From Rhododendron vialii (lineage: Eukaryota > Streptophyta > Magnoliopsida > Ericales > Ericaceae), in NCBI RefSeq assembly GCF_030253575.1, contig NC_080563.1, forward strand, positions 11,551,001-11,615,000: 64,000 bases of DNA. The letters are read 5' to 3'. Below, in pieces: positions 1-12,249 of the stretch. The position numbers were made by a program, and so were the translations under genes. Each line of letters opens with the position of its first letter. The first letter of the stretch is position 1. The notes beneath the pieces were generated by a model that was given only the letters and a program-made list of their open reading frames with translations, searched no databases and was not told where the DNA came from.

Positions 1-377
1 CAAACTGGTCATTGAAAAGCTTGCAGTGAATGCCAAAAGACTCCGTTTGCACGCTTGTTTTTCCTGGACTTCGGGTTGGTGGTGTGGACAGATCGTTGGT
101 TGTCGAGATGAGATCCGAACCGTCGAATGCACGATCCGACGGCTCGAAGGTGCGTAGTACTGCACTGCACAACACCATCCCCCAATTGGTTTTTCCCTGA
201 AGATCCTGTTTGTTTAGTGAGTATACACTAATAATGAAGGGGTTTATTTGGAAAAAACTTCAAGAACTTTTTAGTCATAAAAGCATAGAATTAGCCGGCT
301 AATGACCGCGTTGAACGCAGACATTCGGCACGTAAGTTAACTAATGGGCAAATGTTATGGGGACCGATTCAACGCAT

Positions 378-664
378 CACTTTTTTTACGACGGTGCATA
401 AGTTGATCATTGTTTGTTGCATGCAGATAGCCTATTGAAGACTTTCGAAACAACTTGCATCGTGGGTCTGGCTTGGACCAAATCAACATGTCACTTTTTT
501 ACGACGGTGCATACCGTTAGCTTGGACCAATTCAATGGGTCACTTGTTTTTAACGACGGTGCAGATGGCCTATTGAAGACTCCTTTTTTTTTTTTTTAAC
601 GACGGTGCATACGGTGCACATGGTGACTCCTTTTTGTTGCGTGCGGATGGCCTATTGAAGACTT
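378..664. repeat. Cluster of short direct repeats
   Basis: The motif ACGACGGTGCA occurs four times and GCCTATTGAAGACT three times within about 290 bases, interspersed with GCTTGGACCAA. The copies are spaced irregularly and some are preceded by poly-T. No reading frame is conserved across them. This looks like a degenerate local duplication; its origin is not recognised. Confidence 0.6.
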
Positions 665-1634
665 CCCCGTGTTGTATTATACTTACTATTAACTTAATTA
701 GGTTGGAGCCAATCTAATTACGTGGTTCTATCTTACTGGCGAATGATTCAAATGAACTTCTGGGTAGTTAACACAATATTTTTATATCTTTTTTCTTTTC
801 ATGAATACAAAAATATTTTTTATTTAATATTGTCGAGATTGGACAACTGGCTGTGAGAAAAAGAATGAGAAATAGATGTTGAAACGTTCATCATCTTTGA
901 GATGGACTGGTACTTAACCGTATATACATTGAAACTGAATATTTATTGGTAGATCCGTACCCACCAACAGGACAAAAGGATGAAGCTTTAAAAAAAAATT
1001 AAGTACTCCCTCATTCCATGTATAATTGTAACAACCGTATATGTCACCCGTTACGTATGAGAACGGGTGTGATAATATATAGTACATGTACATTTTCTAA
1101 CGCCAAAAAAAAAAAAAAAACGACAAATAAGAGAAGGAATGTGCAAGTCATGTCCAATAATGGATCAACTGAAATGATATATTAAGTCAATGGTGCTGGT
1201 ATAACGATGAAACTATTATAAATTGTTTTCAAAATTTTAAAAGCACTCGTCAGCATTCGTAAAGTTTAAGATACGTATTTGTTTGTTGTTTGGTAAAATA
1301 AAAGTATCTATGCACTAAAGTCAACTAAATATCTTCTAGGATTGATTTCAAACGGATATAATTTTAAGGTAGTCAATTTATAAAAGGTAGACAACAATAT
1401 TCTCAGGTATTTTAAGTGTTTTTTTTTTTAATATTTTGTATCATGGAACTTTAATTATCTACTGTTCTTTTTTTTATCACTTGCTAGCTGTCTTCAAATT
1501 CTAGAGCCGCCCTCGGTTATTTAGACCGTTCTACCCATATCAATTTCTAATAAAAAAATTGCCGATCAAAAAAAAAAAAAAGCTGCTTGATCTAGACTGT
1601 TAGTGTGAAGAATGATTAGGGCAATTCGATCAGA
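665..1634. other. Non-genic stretch, AT-rich
   Basis: No coding region or RNA gene is visible. The text holds A and T homopolymer runs. A fragment ending in TTGCCGATC plus poly-A near 1549-1580 resembles the 3' end of a plant L1-type LINE in plus orientation. A lone partial Stowaway-like end (TACTCCCTCATTCC) lies near 1004-1017. Confidence 0.5.
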
Positions 1635-1920
1635 AGTTTTTTTTTTATCGGCAAAAATGAATTTTATTAAAAATGGGGAAAGGGGAAAGGGATCCAACAA
1701 AAAATTGGATAATATACCACAAGGCCAAAATCCAAAACACCTAAAGGTCTAATAGGGTTCACAACAGAACAAAACATTAAGCTCGACCCAAACCCAAATA
1801 AAACAATACATCCCAAACACCAAAGACCCAGCCCAAGCCTGGACCAGCCCACCCAAACCATCCCACAAACCCTAATTACACCTGTAGCCACTGCCGTGCA
1901 AACCATAGGGGCCCAAGTGT
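1635..1920 (-). mobile_element. Truncated L1-type LINE, 3' end
   Basis: On the plus strand this begins with a poly-T run followed by ATCGGCAAAAATGAATTTTA and a G/A-rich stretch, then a C/A-rich tract. Read on the minus strand, it is a T/G-rich 3' end closing with TTGCCGAT and poly-A, as is common for plant L1 LINE 3' ends. A second copy with the same arrangement lies at 11633-12090. No reverse transcriptase domain remains; the short reading frame here is low-complexity and not a gene. Confidence 0.5.
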
Positions 1921-3050
1921 TGTATATATGAGTATCGAGTTTCCAAATAAATTCTTATTATTTTCAGTGATATATATTGAGCATATTAGTTACTGGGTAC
2001 AACAATATACCTTTGAGATTTTCATGGTCACTTTCAAGGCATACATACTTGTTGAATCGTTTGCAAGTTGAAATACTTCTTATTAATTAGTATTCCTACT
2101 TAATTATGTTACTATGTAATTTACCAAGGTAAGAAGGAAGCTTTCACTTTTTTTTTACCTTTTCCTTAATGTGGAAAATTAATCCACAATAAGATTTTTC
2201 CATATTAGGGAGGAAGGTTGGATTCACAGAAAGGTTACTCAATGTGACCTCGTGGTCATGGGTTCCTTGTTTGCAGGATAATTCCGTGTGGGTTTTCTCT
2301 TCTTTATTTTCAATGTTCCTAAATTTTTGTTTCGGTATTAATTTCATCCTTTTTAATGTTTGTGATATTCCCGTGACACTTTTTTGATTGGTCATTCGTA
2401 TCAGCAAAAATTGCCTCAATTTCATCCTTTTTAATGTTTGTGATATTCCCATGACACTTTTTTGATTGGTCATTCGTATGGCAAAAGGAGCCTAAAAAGT
2501 TTTTAAAAAAAATAAATCACGACAAATAATCACAACAAAGTTCACTAAAAACGAAAAAAATATCCAACAACTGTTTTGTTTTTTTTCCCCTTTAGCGACG
2601 TCATATTTGATATTTTCAATTCCGTCGACCTCGATCTTCATATTTTTTTTGATTCCTCTCATCATAACAAATGATTAATCCAAAGTTGTAACAAATGATC
2701 AATCTCAAAAAATTACGATGAAAAGTTAAACAAAAAGATGAGAAAAGTACATAACATCAGAAAAAAAATACTAGAGCAAAAGTTTAGGAAGAACCATCGG
2801 TCTCATGCGGTGAAATATGGTAAACAAGAGATCATTCATATTCCTAAACTAACAAACCCTATCAAAACCAAAGTTACCAAACCAAACAATACAAGCTTTA
2901 TTTTCTGTGGAAAAACAGTTAAGAAGATCGAGAAAAAAGAAGTGAATGGTGATGAATGAATTGAAAACTTTTCGAACCACATTGAATAAACCGCACCATT
3001 ATATGAGGAAAACAAACACTCTGATTCTTTTTAGAAATGGCGCTCCAACA
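1921..3050. other. 3' flank of phytocyanin copy A with a local duplication
   Basis: No gene is seen. About 60 bases (TTTCATCC through GGTCATTCGTAT) occur twice in tandem at about 2342-2402 and 2421-2480. From about 2280 onward the text is similar to 8040-8386 and 13740-14543, which lie at the same position behind copies B and C, so the 3' flank is part of the tandem duplication unit. Confidence 0.6.
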
Positions 3051-4729
3051 TTAAGCCATGATCATCATGAGGATGCTGAGAGCTCCAACAAACCAAGCAT
3101 GGCACCGGGAGAAAGCCATCCCAGCAGCTGCCGATGGAGGAGGTGCAGTGGTGCCTGCCGGGGGAGGAGGAGGAGGAGGAGATCCAGCACCAGAGGTGGA
3201 TGAAGGTGATCCGACTGGAATCGCTGATCCAGCTGGTGAAACAGTGATGGCTAGCTTCATTCCTGATGGGCAGTGCAAGGGAATGCCACATATGTACCAC
3301 TGGCTCCCTGAAGTGGCCAGCGTGATTACGTCGTCGCCGGAAGTCAGAGGTGCGGCCCCGGTTGGCACCGTACATTGCTGGTAGTTTATTTCATTCACGA
3401 TCACCACACTGTGAGTTCCTGTGTAATTGAAAACTGGCCAGGCCAACAAAAATTGCTAGTTAGGAAACACAATTAAAGGCCTTTTTTTTAAAACAAAAAA
3501 TAAAATCGAAGGGCCGAATTTTTATACCCAATCGATATCTTAACTAAATAAATCAAACCCATGTAATGAAAACCGTAAAAAATTCTATTTAGGAATCAAA
3601 AGTCCTATTTGTCAAGGATACAATATGATAAGCAAAGTCAACGTGATAATTGAGAAATCAAAGCTCTAATAATGGTTTTTTTTTTTTTCCAATGATAGAA
3701 GAGATTATTTGAATCATATATGAAGTACAAAGTTCAAATTCGAAATATTACATTAATTGTAAGAGTTCACGAGACAACCAAGCCCTACTAATACAAGAAA
3801 TATGCCCATAGTTGGAAAAAAAGAAAGAAAGAAAAAACCTTTCTAAGGAAAGAAAACCATATGCATGGGGGAGAGTTTCGAACTCCTAATCTCCTAGCGA
3901 GATGCAAATAGAGAAAATCATGTAAGAATATGGAAGACCTTATCATGTCAATCAGAAAAGAGAGGAAAAGAGAGGAGAGAGAAGGTAGTGAAGCGAATGA
4001 TTCACGGGCTACATTAATATTGGCTACATTAATATTTTAAGGCATATAAGAGTGCTGGTTTATTTGATGTAACTTTCAATTGGCAAGGAGAATTGAGAAC
4101 TCTTGTGCAATTCTTTAGGAGGCTGGCTCCGTTCCGTTAAGGAAAATAAGTACATATTTTTTAAATAAGTATTTTTTTTATAAATAAAGATGACGTATTG
4201 TGAGTGAATGATATTTCTTGTAAAGCGAAAAATAAGTACTTGAAAAATAAGAACTTTAGCAGAATGAGAAAAAATATTTAAATTTCATGAGGTAACGTGA
4301 CCACCAGGAACCAAGGTGCATGGATCAGCCCCTGTGGATGAATAGAAAGTTGTCACATTGCAATCTATACCAAAATTGGGAATCTGCTAGTACCATATGC
4401 ATTCTGGATGAGGCACGTGCTCATACATCATGTTAAATACCGAGCTATATATGTATAGCAAGGGTTTCGGAGAGTTCGCATACAGATCTAGTTAATTCAT
4501 TTTCGCCGAAGAAAAGTTAGTCAAGTACTAAAATACCATCAAGTTACGGCGGGCTAATAAACGTACCGAGTGTATCGCCGACGACGAACGTTTTCCCAGA
4601 AGCCCATGCTCTGTAATCCACGCCCAATCTCCATCCTAGGGCATCCCCGACGACAAACTCTGTTGCCGAAGTTGAAGGAAAAGCAACTACAAAAATGGCA
4701 AAAGCAACCAAGATATTCACAGAGGCCAT
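3051..4729 (-). CDS. Phytocyanin (uclacyanin-like blue copper protein), copy A
   Basis: Two exons: 4567-4729 and 3433-3051, joined across an 1133-base GT-AG intron (donor CTCG|GTACG, acceptor GGCCAG|TTTTC), giving 181 residues. Residues 1-23 form a signal peptide (MASVNILVAF...SAT). The plastocyanin-like domain follows, with the intron at the usual phytocyanin position. Type 1 copper ligands are present as His62 (GTHSV), Cys103 (WYICG), His108 and Met113; Cys75 and Cys109 should form the disulfide. A Ser/Pro-rich linker (residues ~130-162, with a run of seven Pro) and a hydrophobic C-terminus suggest a cell-wall-linked, possibly GPI-anchored protein. The axial Met excludes a stellacyanin (Gln). 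Family role: small secreted electron carriers; the partner is unknown. Copies B and C are its neighbours in the same orientation. The ATG is 84 bases from a TATAAAT box. Confidence 0.88.
4121..4275. repeat. MITE-like dispersed repeat in intron of copy A
   Basis: The segment begins GGCTCCGTTCCGTTAAGG and carries AATAAGTA-type inverted motifs at both ends. The same signature (GAGCC-GTTCC next to AATAAG(A/T)ACTTATT) recurs at 9590-9715, 40540-41300 and 59885-59930. It belongs to one dispersed family, probably a degenerate Harbinger-type MITE. Ends are not exact. Confidence 0.4.
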
Positions 4730-4812
4730 TAGGAGAGTATCCCTTTCACCTACTTGTTCTCCAGATGGCTTATTGAGTTCTCACACATTCTAAGGTGTTT
4801 GATTTTGGTCGA

Positions 4813-4819
4813 ATTTATA
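4813..4819 (-). promoter_or_regulatory. TATA box of phytocyanin copy A
   Basis: TATAAAT on the minus strand, about 85 bases upstream of the ATG. The same box followed by TCGACC stands at the same distance in copy B (10250-10256), and a variant stands upstream of copy C (16929-16935). Confidence 0.6.
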
Positions 4820-6674
4820 AAGAGTTTTTTTTGTCTTAACCATTGAGAAGAAGGAGTAGTGTCTTTTTCGGGGCTAAGGGTGGCATGGGACCACCCTAAA
4901 AATTTCATAAGGCATTGTTTGTGATGTGACAAATCAGCTAATGGTTGTTATCAAAAAGATTGACCAATCTACTCATGGCATTATCTCCAAGGCATAAATT
5001 ATGTCTTTACAGGATCACAACGAGGTAACACCCAACAACAACGACGACGACGACACGGAACAAGATAATGCTTTGTGTCGAATTGACTACCATTTTAACT
5101 TGTTGAACAGAAGAAGCTTCATTTAATAAACGGGGAAAACGGTAAGCTAGACAAAAAAAAAAAAAAAAAAGCATCCGATCCGGATACTTAATTTGCTATG
5201 TTTGCAGAATGAGAAGGCCTGTGTGCCCGTTGACACAAATATTTTTATTAATTTCATGCAGGTTTGAGGTTAGAGAAGGATTCTAATCTACATATTATAA
5301 ATTTCATTTTGGTAAGGGTTAATTACAGATTACCCTCTCAAACTCTACACTTTGCCCCATTTAGTATCATTTAGCCTCTTTTGTTACTCTTCCGTCCTAA
5401 TTTGAGCCTTAGATTCCTATTTGGCATTTACGTATGGAAAGTTTATGCTACAACTGTCCATCTTCACTGAGATATTAGTATAAAATCATTTTACAAGACA
5501 TATATAAAATTTTTGCAAACAACAAGTGATCAAAATTAGAGTCATAGTGTGCTCCGTAGAGTAAATAAATGACAGAGAGAAAAATGTTCCTCGAACTAGA
5601 TGTACTTTTGTAAGGACCAAATTCCGGAGTCTTTGTGTATTGACAATTTCCCTTTGACAAAATACATAATTTTTATTGAGTTGTAATTTTATTAGAGTGA
5701 AAGAAATCTATTTATTTGTAATTGAGTGAGAATGAATCGAACGTCTAAAGACAGAATGACTTCGTGAATGGAAAGGGGTTAAAACGGAACGGATTGATCA
5801 GGATATCAATTAATCAGATATCCATCGAATACTATTGACTACTGAGGCGTATTGGTGGGGCTGGTGCACACATTACAACTAATACAATTAGTTGCCTTAT
5901 TTGACCTCCTAGGTTTTGGGCTACAGTTGCCGCCTTACAAAAGAAAAGGCACGGCAAGAAAAATAGAGGTGACTACAGACTATATACAAGGTTATATATA
6001 TGCAGCCGCTGGAGGTGATGACTTGGAAGCAACGCTTTGTTTACTATTCCAAAGGAGATTTTCGTTAAGTATTTGGAAGGCTCGTGGACTCAAGGCTATT
6101 GGTAATTAAGATCATTGGGTGTGTTGTACGACTCGGCAGGTAGTACTTAGAGCATTGTGAGGATTTACTACGTTTGGATAGTATATCTGTAACTGCACAA
6201 TGATTATAGTGATTTGATTCATTCCCGTGATTTTTACCCATTCTGAGGTTTTCCACGTATATCTCTACGTTATGTGATTGATTGCTAACGTAGTTTTTTT
6301 ATTGATAGTATTAATTCGTGATTCACATTCATACTGTTAGGATTTTTTAAGAATTATTAGGGAACCCTGCTTTTTCAACTTTAAAAAAAGTAGAGAAAAT
6401 TTATGAGTATATTATGAACAAGCCATATAAATAATATATTGCAACGTCTAATAGAGAACGAGATATTTTGGTCATAAATTAATCACAATGGTCTCCCTGT
6501 CGGTGTATCATCCTAGTTTCGAGGATGGGCCCTCAAGTGAATGCTTTCCCACGATATAGAAATAGATAGAGTGGGTTTCCCCTCATCCGTGCATGTCATA
6601 TCAGATCTAACGGTCAAATCCGAACGGATGAACTAGCAACAGAAGGGAATAAAGTGAAAAAGAGTGATCGCTTA
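4820..6674. other. Non-genic spacer between phytocyanin copies A and B
   Basis: No coding region is supported. The first ~150 bases are the diverged promoter-proximal part shared with copies B and C (GGCTAAGGGTGGCA against GGCTAAGGGCGGCA in B). The rest is AT-rich unique-looking sequence with a poly-A run at 5153-5170. The short open frames at 5852-6109 and 6065-6256 have no recognisable domain and are treated as chance. Confidence 0.5.
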
Positions 6675-7540
6675 AGAGCATCACGGTGGAATAATTAAAA
6701 ATTAAAAATTAAAAATTATCACGTCATCTTTTGATTATGTATTTAAGGAGTTGCTAAGGTTAGTAATGTAGAGGTTCACAATGGTACAATCAAATTTGAA
6801 TAATCAAACTTTTAATTGCCACATCACCATTTCAATTTATAAAAATTTAAAAATTGTGAACATAGAAAATAATTTTTTAAAAATAGGTTTCAAACTAATA
6901 AAAATAGGTTATTAGAAAAAGAGAAAATAACTTTTTGAAAACTTTGATTTAAAAAAAAAGTTTTCAGGAAAAAGTTAAGAAAAAAACAATTTTCGAATAA
7001 AAAAATAGTTTTTGAATTTTTTTTAAAGAACAGTATTTGAAAAAAAATTTAATAACAAATAGTTTTTGCAAAAATAAATAAATAACAGTTTTGAAAAAAA
7101 AAACAGTTTTTGCAAAAAAATAGAAACTTTTTTTTAAAAGTATTTTTCTTAGAAATATGTTGAAAATGGAAGAGAGAAGGTTTTTGTGTTATGATATGGT
7201 GTACTTGATTGAGGAAATGTGGAGACAATTAAATTTGATTATTGGCAAAAAGTTGCTATTTTTGATTATCCGATGGTTAAAATTTAATGAGTTGCTAAGA
7301 GGTTTGAAAATGGAAGAAAGAAGGTTTTTGTGTTATGATGGTGTACTTGATTGAGGAAATGTGGAGACAACTAAATTTGATTATTGGCAAAAAGTTGCTA
7401 GTTTTGATTATCCAATGATTAAAATTTGATGAGTTGCCAAGATTTTGCTAAGTTTGATTATTCTACTGTGAGCTCTTTCTTGAGCAAATGTTGTTAACCT
7501 TAACAACATTTTAATTTTGATTATACCACTGTGGATGCTT
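6675..7540. mobile_element. Foldback MITE with internal tandem repeat
   Basis: The ends are inverted: left AGAGCATCACGGTGG then AATAATTAAAAATT, right (complement) AAGCATCCACAGTGG then TATAATCAAAATT. TTAA stands at or just beyond both ends, fitting a Harbinger/Tourist-type target site. Inside, a unit of about 140 bases (GGTTTTTGTGTTATGAT ... TTTGATGAGTTGC) occurs twice in tandem at about 7158-7301 and 7302-7437. The short open frame across the repeat is not a gene. Confidence 0.55.
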
Positions 7541-8386
7541 TAAGGGGACAATTTGTAATTATGGAAGTGATAGTTTAAGGGGACAATATGTAATTATGGT
7601 AATGCTGTTTATGGAATTTTTTGGCAGTTCGCATGTGGCATTACTTTTTATTAATTTTATTCTGTATATGGCATTTCCTCGCAAGTTTGTCTTCGCTTAG
7701 CCCTTTCTTTTTTTTTTTTTTCAAACAAACAAGAAAAGATTTACTCTATTAATCAGCAGGGCAAAACACACCTAAATATCATAGAGCATAGAACTTCATG
7801 GGATAGAGCCATCCACGAGTCGGACATATCACTAGAAAGAGATTTTCTTACACTAACATGTACAACACGATTACAATCATGTTTAACAAAATTCAAGTAA
7901 AATGATAAAAATGAATCTTTGAGAGCTAAACAATCCTGAATGATCCCACTGCAGTATTCAAAGGTGGAGCCTTCACAGAATTCTTTATGATCGCCTCCCC
8001 AATTGGTTCGATATTCACATTGGGATAATTCAGAGCAATCCCCAGGTCCTATATGATTTTCAGCTTCGGTCTGCTTTTTTATATTTTTTTCATTCCTCTC
8101 GTCGAGATAAATGATTAATTCTAAAAATTATGACGAAAGAACTAAACAATTTGATGGAAAAGTAAATACTCTAAAAGATAAAGAATACCAGAGCAATAAT
8201 TTAGGAAGAACACGTCTCTTGTGATGAAAAATGGTAAACAAGTGAACTTCTTATTAATTTCGCATTCCTGAATTACATATAAACCCTATCAAACCAAATT
8301 ATACCAAACCATAACAAACAATTCAAAACTGCACCATGAGAAAAAATAAACAAGCACTGTGACCATAATCAGAAAGGTGTCCGAAA
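7541..8386. other. Duplication junction and 3' flank of phytocyanin copy B
   Basis: Around 7620-7710 the text (AATTTTATTCTGTATATGGC... GCTTAGCC) matches 13110-13170, which suggests the edge of the tandem duplication unit upstream of copies A and B. Poly-T at 7709-7722 followed by CAAACAAACAAG resembles another LINE 3' end in minus orientation. 8040-8386 is homologous to the 3' flanks of copies A and C. No gene is seen. Confidence 0.5.
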
Positions 8387-10167
8387 TTAAGCCATAATCA
8401 TCATGAGGATGCTGAAAACCCCGACAACCCAAGCATGGCACTTCCAGGAAGCAATAATCCCAGTAGCTGCTGACGGAGGAGGTGCCAGCTCAGTGATCCC
8501 ACCACCGGAGGTGGACGATGGGGCCGGACTTGGACTCGCTTCTCCTGAAACAAAGATAAGTAGCCTCATTCCTAGCGTGCAGTGATTGGAAATGCCACAT
8601 ATGTACGAATGGTTCCCTGGTGTTTGCAGCTGAATCACGTCGTCGCCGGTAGTCAGAGGTACGGCGCCGACTGGTATCGTGCAGCTGACGTAGTCTGGCA
8701 CGGACACCTTGATCACATTGTGAGTTCCTGGTTTGTAGTTGAAAACTGGGCCGGCAAATGTTAGTTAGGAAGTAATCTTTTTTGAAAGGAAGTTAGGAAG
8801 TAATCAGGGCAAGAAAAACTTAATTAACACAAAAAGGGAAAGAAAAAAGACCCAGAAAGTTTTTAAGAGAAAAATATTTTGGAATCACGTGCCCGTTAAT
8901 TAGCTGGTACACCAAATTAAATGTTTTGGTGCATGGTATCCCAAAAATGAATTGCGGTAAGTATTCCATATGGAGTGACAAGTATATTTCAAATATAGAA
9001 TACTTATATCACTACGTGGAAATTTTTACTTCATATGGAATACTCCCTCTGTCCCGATTTATTTGTCATTTTTTTGACTTATATATATCCAAAATTGACT
9101 GTCCAATTTCAAAATCAATAGATCAGATTGTGTAAATTTTCAAATCAATGGATCAGATTTGGTATTCTCAATAAGTTTTTTTTTTGAACGGCGAAGAAAG
9201 TTTTCATTAATCAGAAAGATGTAAAGATGAAAACGGTACAATAGAAAATGAAATGCATTGAGAGAGGTTCGAAGAGAGCAAACTTTTCTACTACTGCTAC
9301 TCGCAAAAACATAACCTACCTCCAAACCCGTCGAATTTTAAAAAAAAAAAAAAAAACAAGACAACAAAAGAAAATAAACACTTCCTCCTTCTCGATTTGT
9401 TTGTCCAATCTCGGGTTTCTAACTTATTCTCAATAAATTGGAAACCCGAGAATAAGTTGAAAATCCGAGATTGAACAAACAAATCGGAAAGAAGAAAGTA
9501 CTTACCAGTGTACTTGGAATACTTACCACAACTCCATTTTGAGATAACATACACCAAAATATTTTCGTGTACCCCAGGCCCCTGTTCCACCAAGGTTCTT
9601 ATTTTGTACAGTAAGTACTTATTTTTTACTTTATGAGACAGATTATTTCCTCACAATACATTACATCTAATTTAAAAAATAAATACTTATTTTAGTTAGA
9701 GAAACGGAGTCTGACTCTCATCCAAGAAAAGTGGTGGATTTGGAAATTTAAACCGGAGGGAGCACTTGTTAGTCATACTTTTGAAAATCTAATTTTTGTA
9801 TCAATGCTACTTTCAGTCCATGCTTCTAACTTCTAGAGACGGCTTGTTGTCTATGATAAAAAGGCCTAAATTTGAAAACACGTACAGCAAGTGCATTAGC
9901 TTAAGAAATAAATCATGCTACGCATATCAGATACCAAATTTGTTTTCCGCAAAGAAAAGTCGAAAGTCAACTGAAATAACACCAAGTACAACGGGTTAAC
10001 GTACCGAGCGAATCGCCAACGACAAATGTTTGTTTGGCAGCCCATTCTACGTAACTAACATTAAGATTCCATTCCGCGGAACCCCCAACAGTCCACTGTG
10101 TTGCCAAAGTCGATGGAAAAGCAACTGCAAAAATAGCCAAAGCAACCAAGATCTTCCAATAGGCCAT
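8387..10167 (-). CDS. Phytocyanin (uclacyanin-like blue copper protein), copy B
   Basis: Two exons: 10005-10167 and 8745-8387, spliced CTCG|GTACG to CCCAG|TTTTC over a 1259-base intron, giving 173 residues. The signal peptide is residues 1-23 (MAYWKILVAL...LAT). Copper ligands are His63 (GTHNV), Cys104 (SYICG), His109 and Met114; Cys76 and Cys110 are the disulfide pair. A short Ser/Pro linker (SPSPAPSSTSGGG) and a hydrophobic tail ending ILMMIMA match copy A, so the C-terminal secretion or GPI signal is conserved between copies. The copper site is complete and nothing is broken. The protein is expected to be secreted to the cell wall or plasma-membrane surface; the physiological partner cannot be inferred. 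Its promoter is closer to that of copy C than to that of copy A. Confidence 0.88.
9378..9498. repeat. Imperfect foldback, Stowaway-like
   Basis: CTCGATTTGTTTGTCCAAT near the left end is mirrored by ATTGAACAAACAAATCGG near the right end, and TCGGGTTTC by GAAACCCGA around the centre. The ends (CTTCCTCCTTC / CTTTCTTCTTT on the complement) look like decayed Stowaway termini. A one-sided Stowaway-like start (CTCCCTCTGTCCCGATT) lies at about 9043. All are inside the intron of copy B. Confidence 0.45.
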
Positions 10168-10249
10168 TGTACGTAAGAGGATCTCTTGAGCCTACTTTTT
10201 TCTTTCTTTCTTTCTTCCTTCTAATGGTGTCTAGCTTGATTTGGGTCGA

Positions 10250-10256
10250 ATTTATA
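10250..10256 (-). promoter_or_regulatory. TATA box of phytocyanin copy B
   Basis: TATAAAT followed by TCGACC on the minus strand, about 85 bases before the ATG at 10167, as in copy A. Confidence 0.6.
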
Positions 10257-10392
10257 AGGGTTATTAGTCTTGGCAGTGGAGAATTAGCCGGCTAAGGGCG
10301 GCACGACCCGGCCTGCAAGTCTTTTACTGGTTCCAAAGTTTCCAAGGCATCGTAATTAAGTACTTTGTGAGGTGAGAAATCAGCTGATAGAT

Positions 10393-11632
10393 TCTATCAA
10401 ATAGATTTACCAAATTTAATAGACGAACATATGTACTAAACAAAAAATGAAAAGATGGACTATGATATGGAAGGTCAATATTTGGACAGAGTCAGGATTT
10501 TATCTTTGGGGTGGCAAACATATGTACACTATAAAAATGAAAGGGACTATGATAAAGATAGTATCGACCGACTTTAGATAAAATTCAAAATAACATAATA
10601 AAAATCATAATAAACGGTATTTGTCATATCCGCACACATTACGACCCGTGAAAGTCGCCTGATATGTTGTTTTCCTTTCTTTGGTTTTATGTTAGGTTCC
10701 TTTCCTTTAATTTGTGTTAGTCAAACACCTTAATTTAAACAGAATTTGAATAAAAGACAAAGTTTGAAGTATGATTTTCTTAATTTGTGTTAACAGAAGG
10801 GAAAGGACGGCGAACCCAAAGATCACCTGATGGTAGACTCGTGGGACAAGAAGCTACAACCCTATTAAATGAAGTCGGTCCATAGGATAGAAGAATACGA
10901 CTGATTGGTGTTTTGTACAAAATTTCATTCTACTCATTAGATTTGGCTTTGGACTATGTTTTTTGGCCTACTTTATCATAGCAAAAACCAGAAGACTAAA
11001 AAACTTTTTATATAACAAAAATATTACTCCATACTTATGAATAAACCCATTGATGGCAGGCCTATATAAATAGGGATCAATTTTTTAATTTCAATCTAAT
11101 AATAGTATTTTTTGAAATCGTTGTGGTGGCGACCGCCAGTATTTGTCCTCCCCTGTTTCCATCATTGGCATTACATAAAACACAAATATGGTAGCGACTC
11201 TAGGAGACTGAGAGACTATGAGTAGGTCATTCATAAATCCGATTATCATGATGAAATAAAACAAAATAATATCCGTACTAATGAAAAATTAATTATGTAC
11301 TTTTTTCAAACAAAAAATCAAAAATAGCTTAACTACCTCTCAATATATAAGTGGAAGATACATATGTCAAATGCATTCGTTTTATCTTAGCACAAATAAA
11401 AAAAGCAAAAAAAGTGTTGGTTTACTATATATTGTATAAAAAAAAGTACAAAGGCATGAACTTCTATAACTGCATTGACGATGTTAATCACCATTAGAAT
11501 TGTTTTTTTGTTTTTGTTTTTTTGGTAATGCTCGGTGTCTCGGCCCAGCTTGCGTGCACCTCAGACTAATCTCTACAGCATCTTCCACAATCGTTTCACA
11601 CGCTTACGCGTGTGGATGAGGTGGCCCCAAGA
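10393..11632. other. Non-genic spacer upstream of copy B
   Basis: AT-rich sequence without any supported reading frame, RNA gene or clear element boundary. It includes scattered A runs. A segment near 11517-11632 (GCGTGCACCTCAGACTAAT...) is reminiscent of a dispersed repeat also seen near 45405-45420 (GCGCGCACCTCAACTAAT). Confidence 0.4.
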
Positions 11633-12090
11633 GTTTTTTTTTTTTTATCGGCAAAAGTAACATTTTCTTAAGGGGAAACGGGGAAAGGAAATAGGGAAAA
11701 TGATGGCCAATGACATATTTTGATAATTAATACCTACCAAGAATATTTTCAGCATTAACAAATGTTCTTAGCATGTCCTTAGAGGATATTAATTATCAAA
11801 ACACGTCCTGAGCCGTCATTTTCCCAAGGAAATACAACAAGAAGTTGGACGATACAGCCAATTGGATCAAGCCCAAATACCTAACGGGCATAGCCCTACA
11901 AATCAGTGGGCCTAAAATGCCCAAATATAGCAATACAAGCCCTACAGGGTCTAAAAATCCAAATATAACAATACAAGCCCAATCAAGAAAATCCTAAACC
12001 TATTCCTACACTTCTATGAGCCTTCAAAACACCGCCACCAGCCACCGCCTACCACCGACCAGGCATAAACTACCAGCCACCAAAGATGCT
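11633..12090 (-). mobile_element. Truncated L1-type LINE, 3' end, interrupted by a MITE
   Basis: Poly-T followed by ATCGGCAAAAGTAACATTTT and a GGGGAAACGGGG stretch matches the layout at 1635-1920, then a C/A-rich tract (CCCAAATA, TACAAGCCC repeats). It is read as the 3' end of an L1-type LINE in minus orientation. It is split by the MITE at 11694-11825. No coding domain remains. Confidence 0.5.
11694..11825. mobile_element. Mutator-type MITE with exact 9-bp target duplication
   Basis: A 132-base element whose ends are inverted: left GGGAAAATGATGGC, right complement GGGAAAATGACGGC, and a second inverted match TTTTGATAATTAATA further in. It is flanked on both sides by AAGGAAATA (11685-11693 and 11826-11834). 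A 9-bp duplication is the hallmark of Mutator-like elements. It sits inside an older LINE fragment, so it is the younger insertion. Confidence 0.8.
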
Positions 12091-12249
12091 CCTACAAATC
12101 AGTGGGTCCTAAGAGTTGTTGGTAAAGAGAATTGAACCTGAAACCTTAAGATGAAGCTAACACCTAAATCCCAAGCCAAGACCATACATACTAAAACAAT
12201 ACCAAAAAAACAACAAAATAAAGATATGATAGTAGTGGATAGTCGAACT

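Noticed and set aside
3058-3384. Plus-strand 108-codon open frame rich in Gly
   Set aside because: It is antisense to phytocyanin exon 2 of copy A, whose copper ligands, splice sites and paralogs are convincing.
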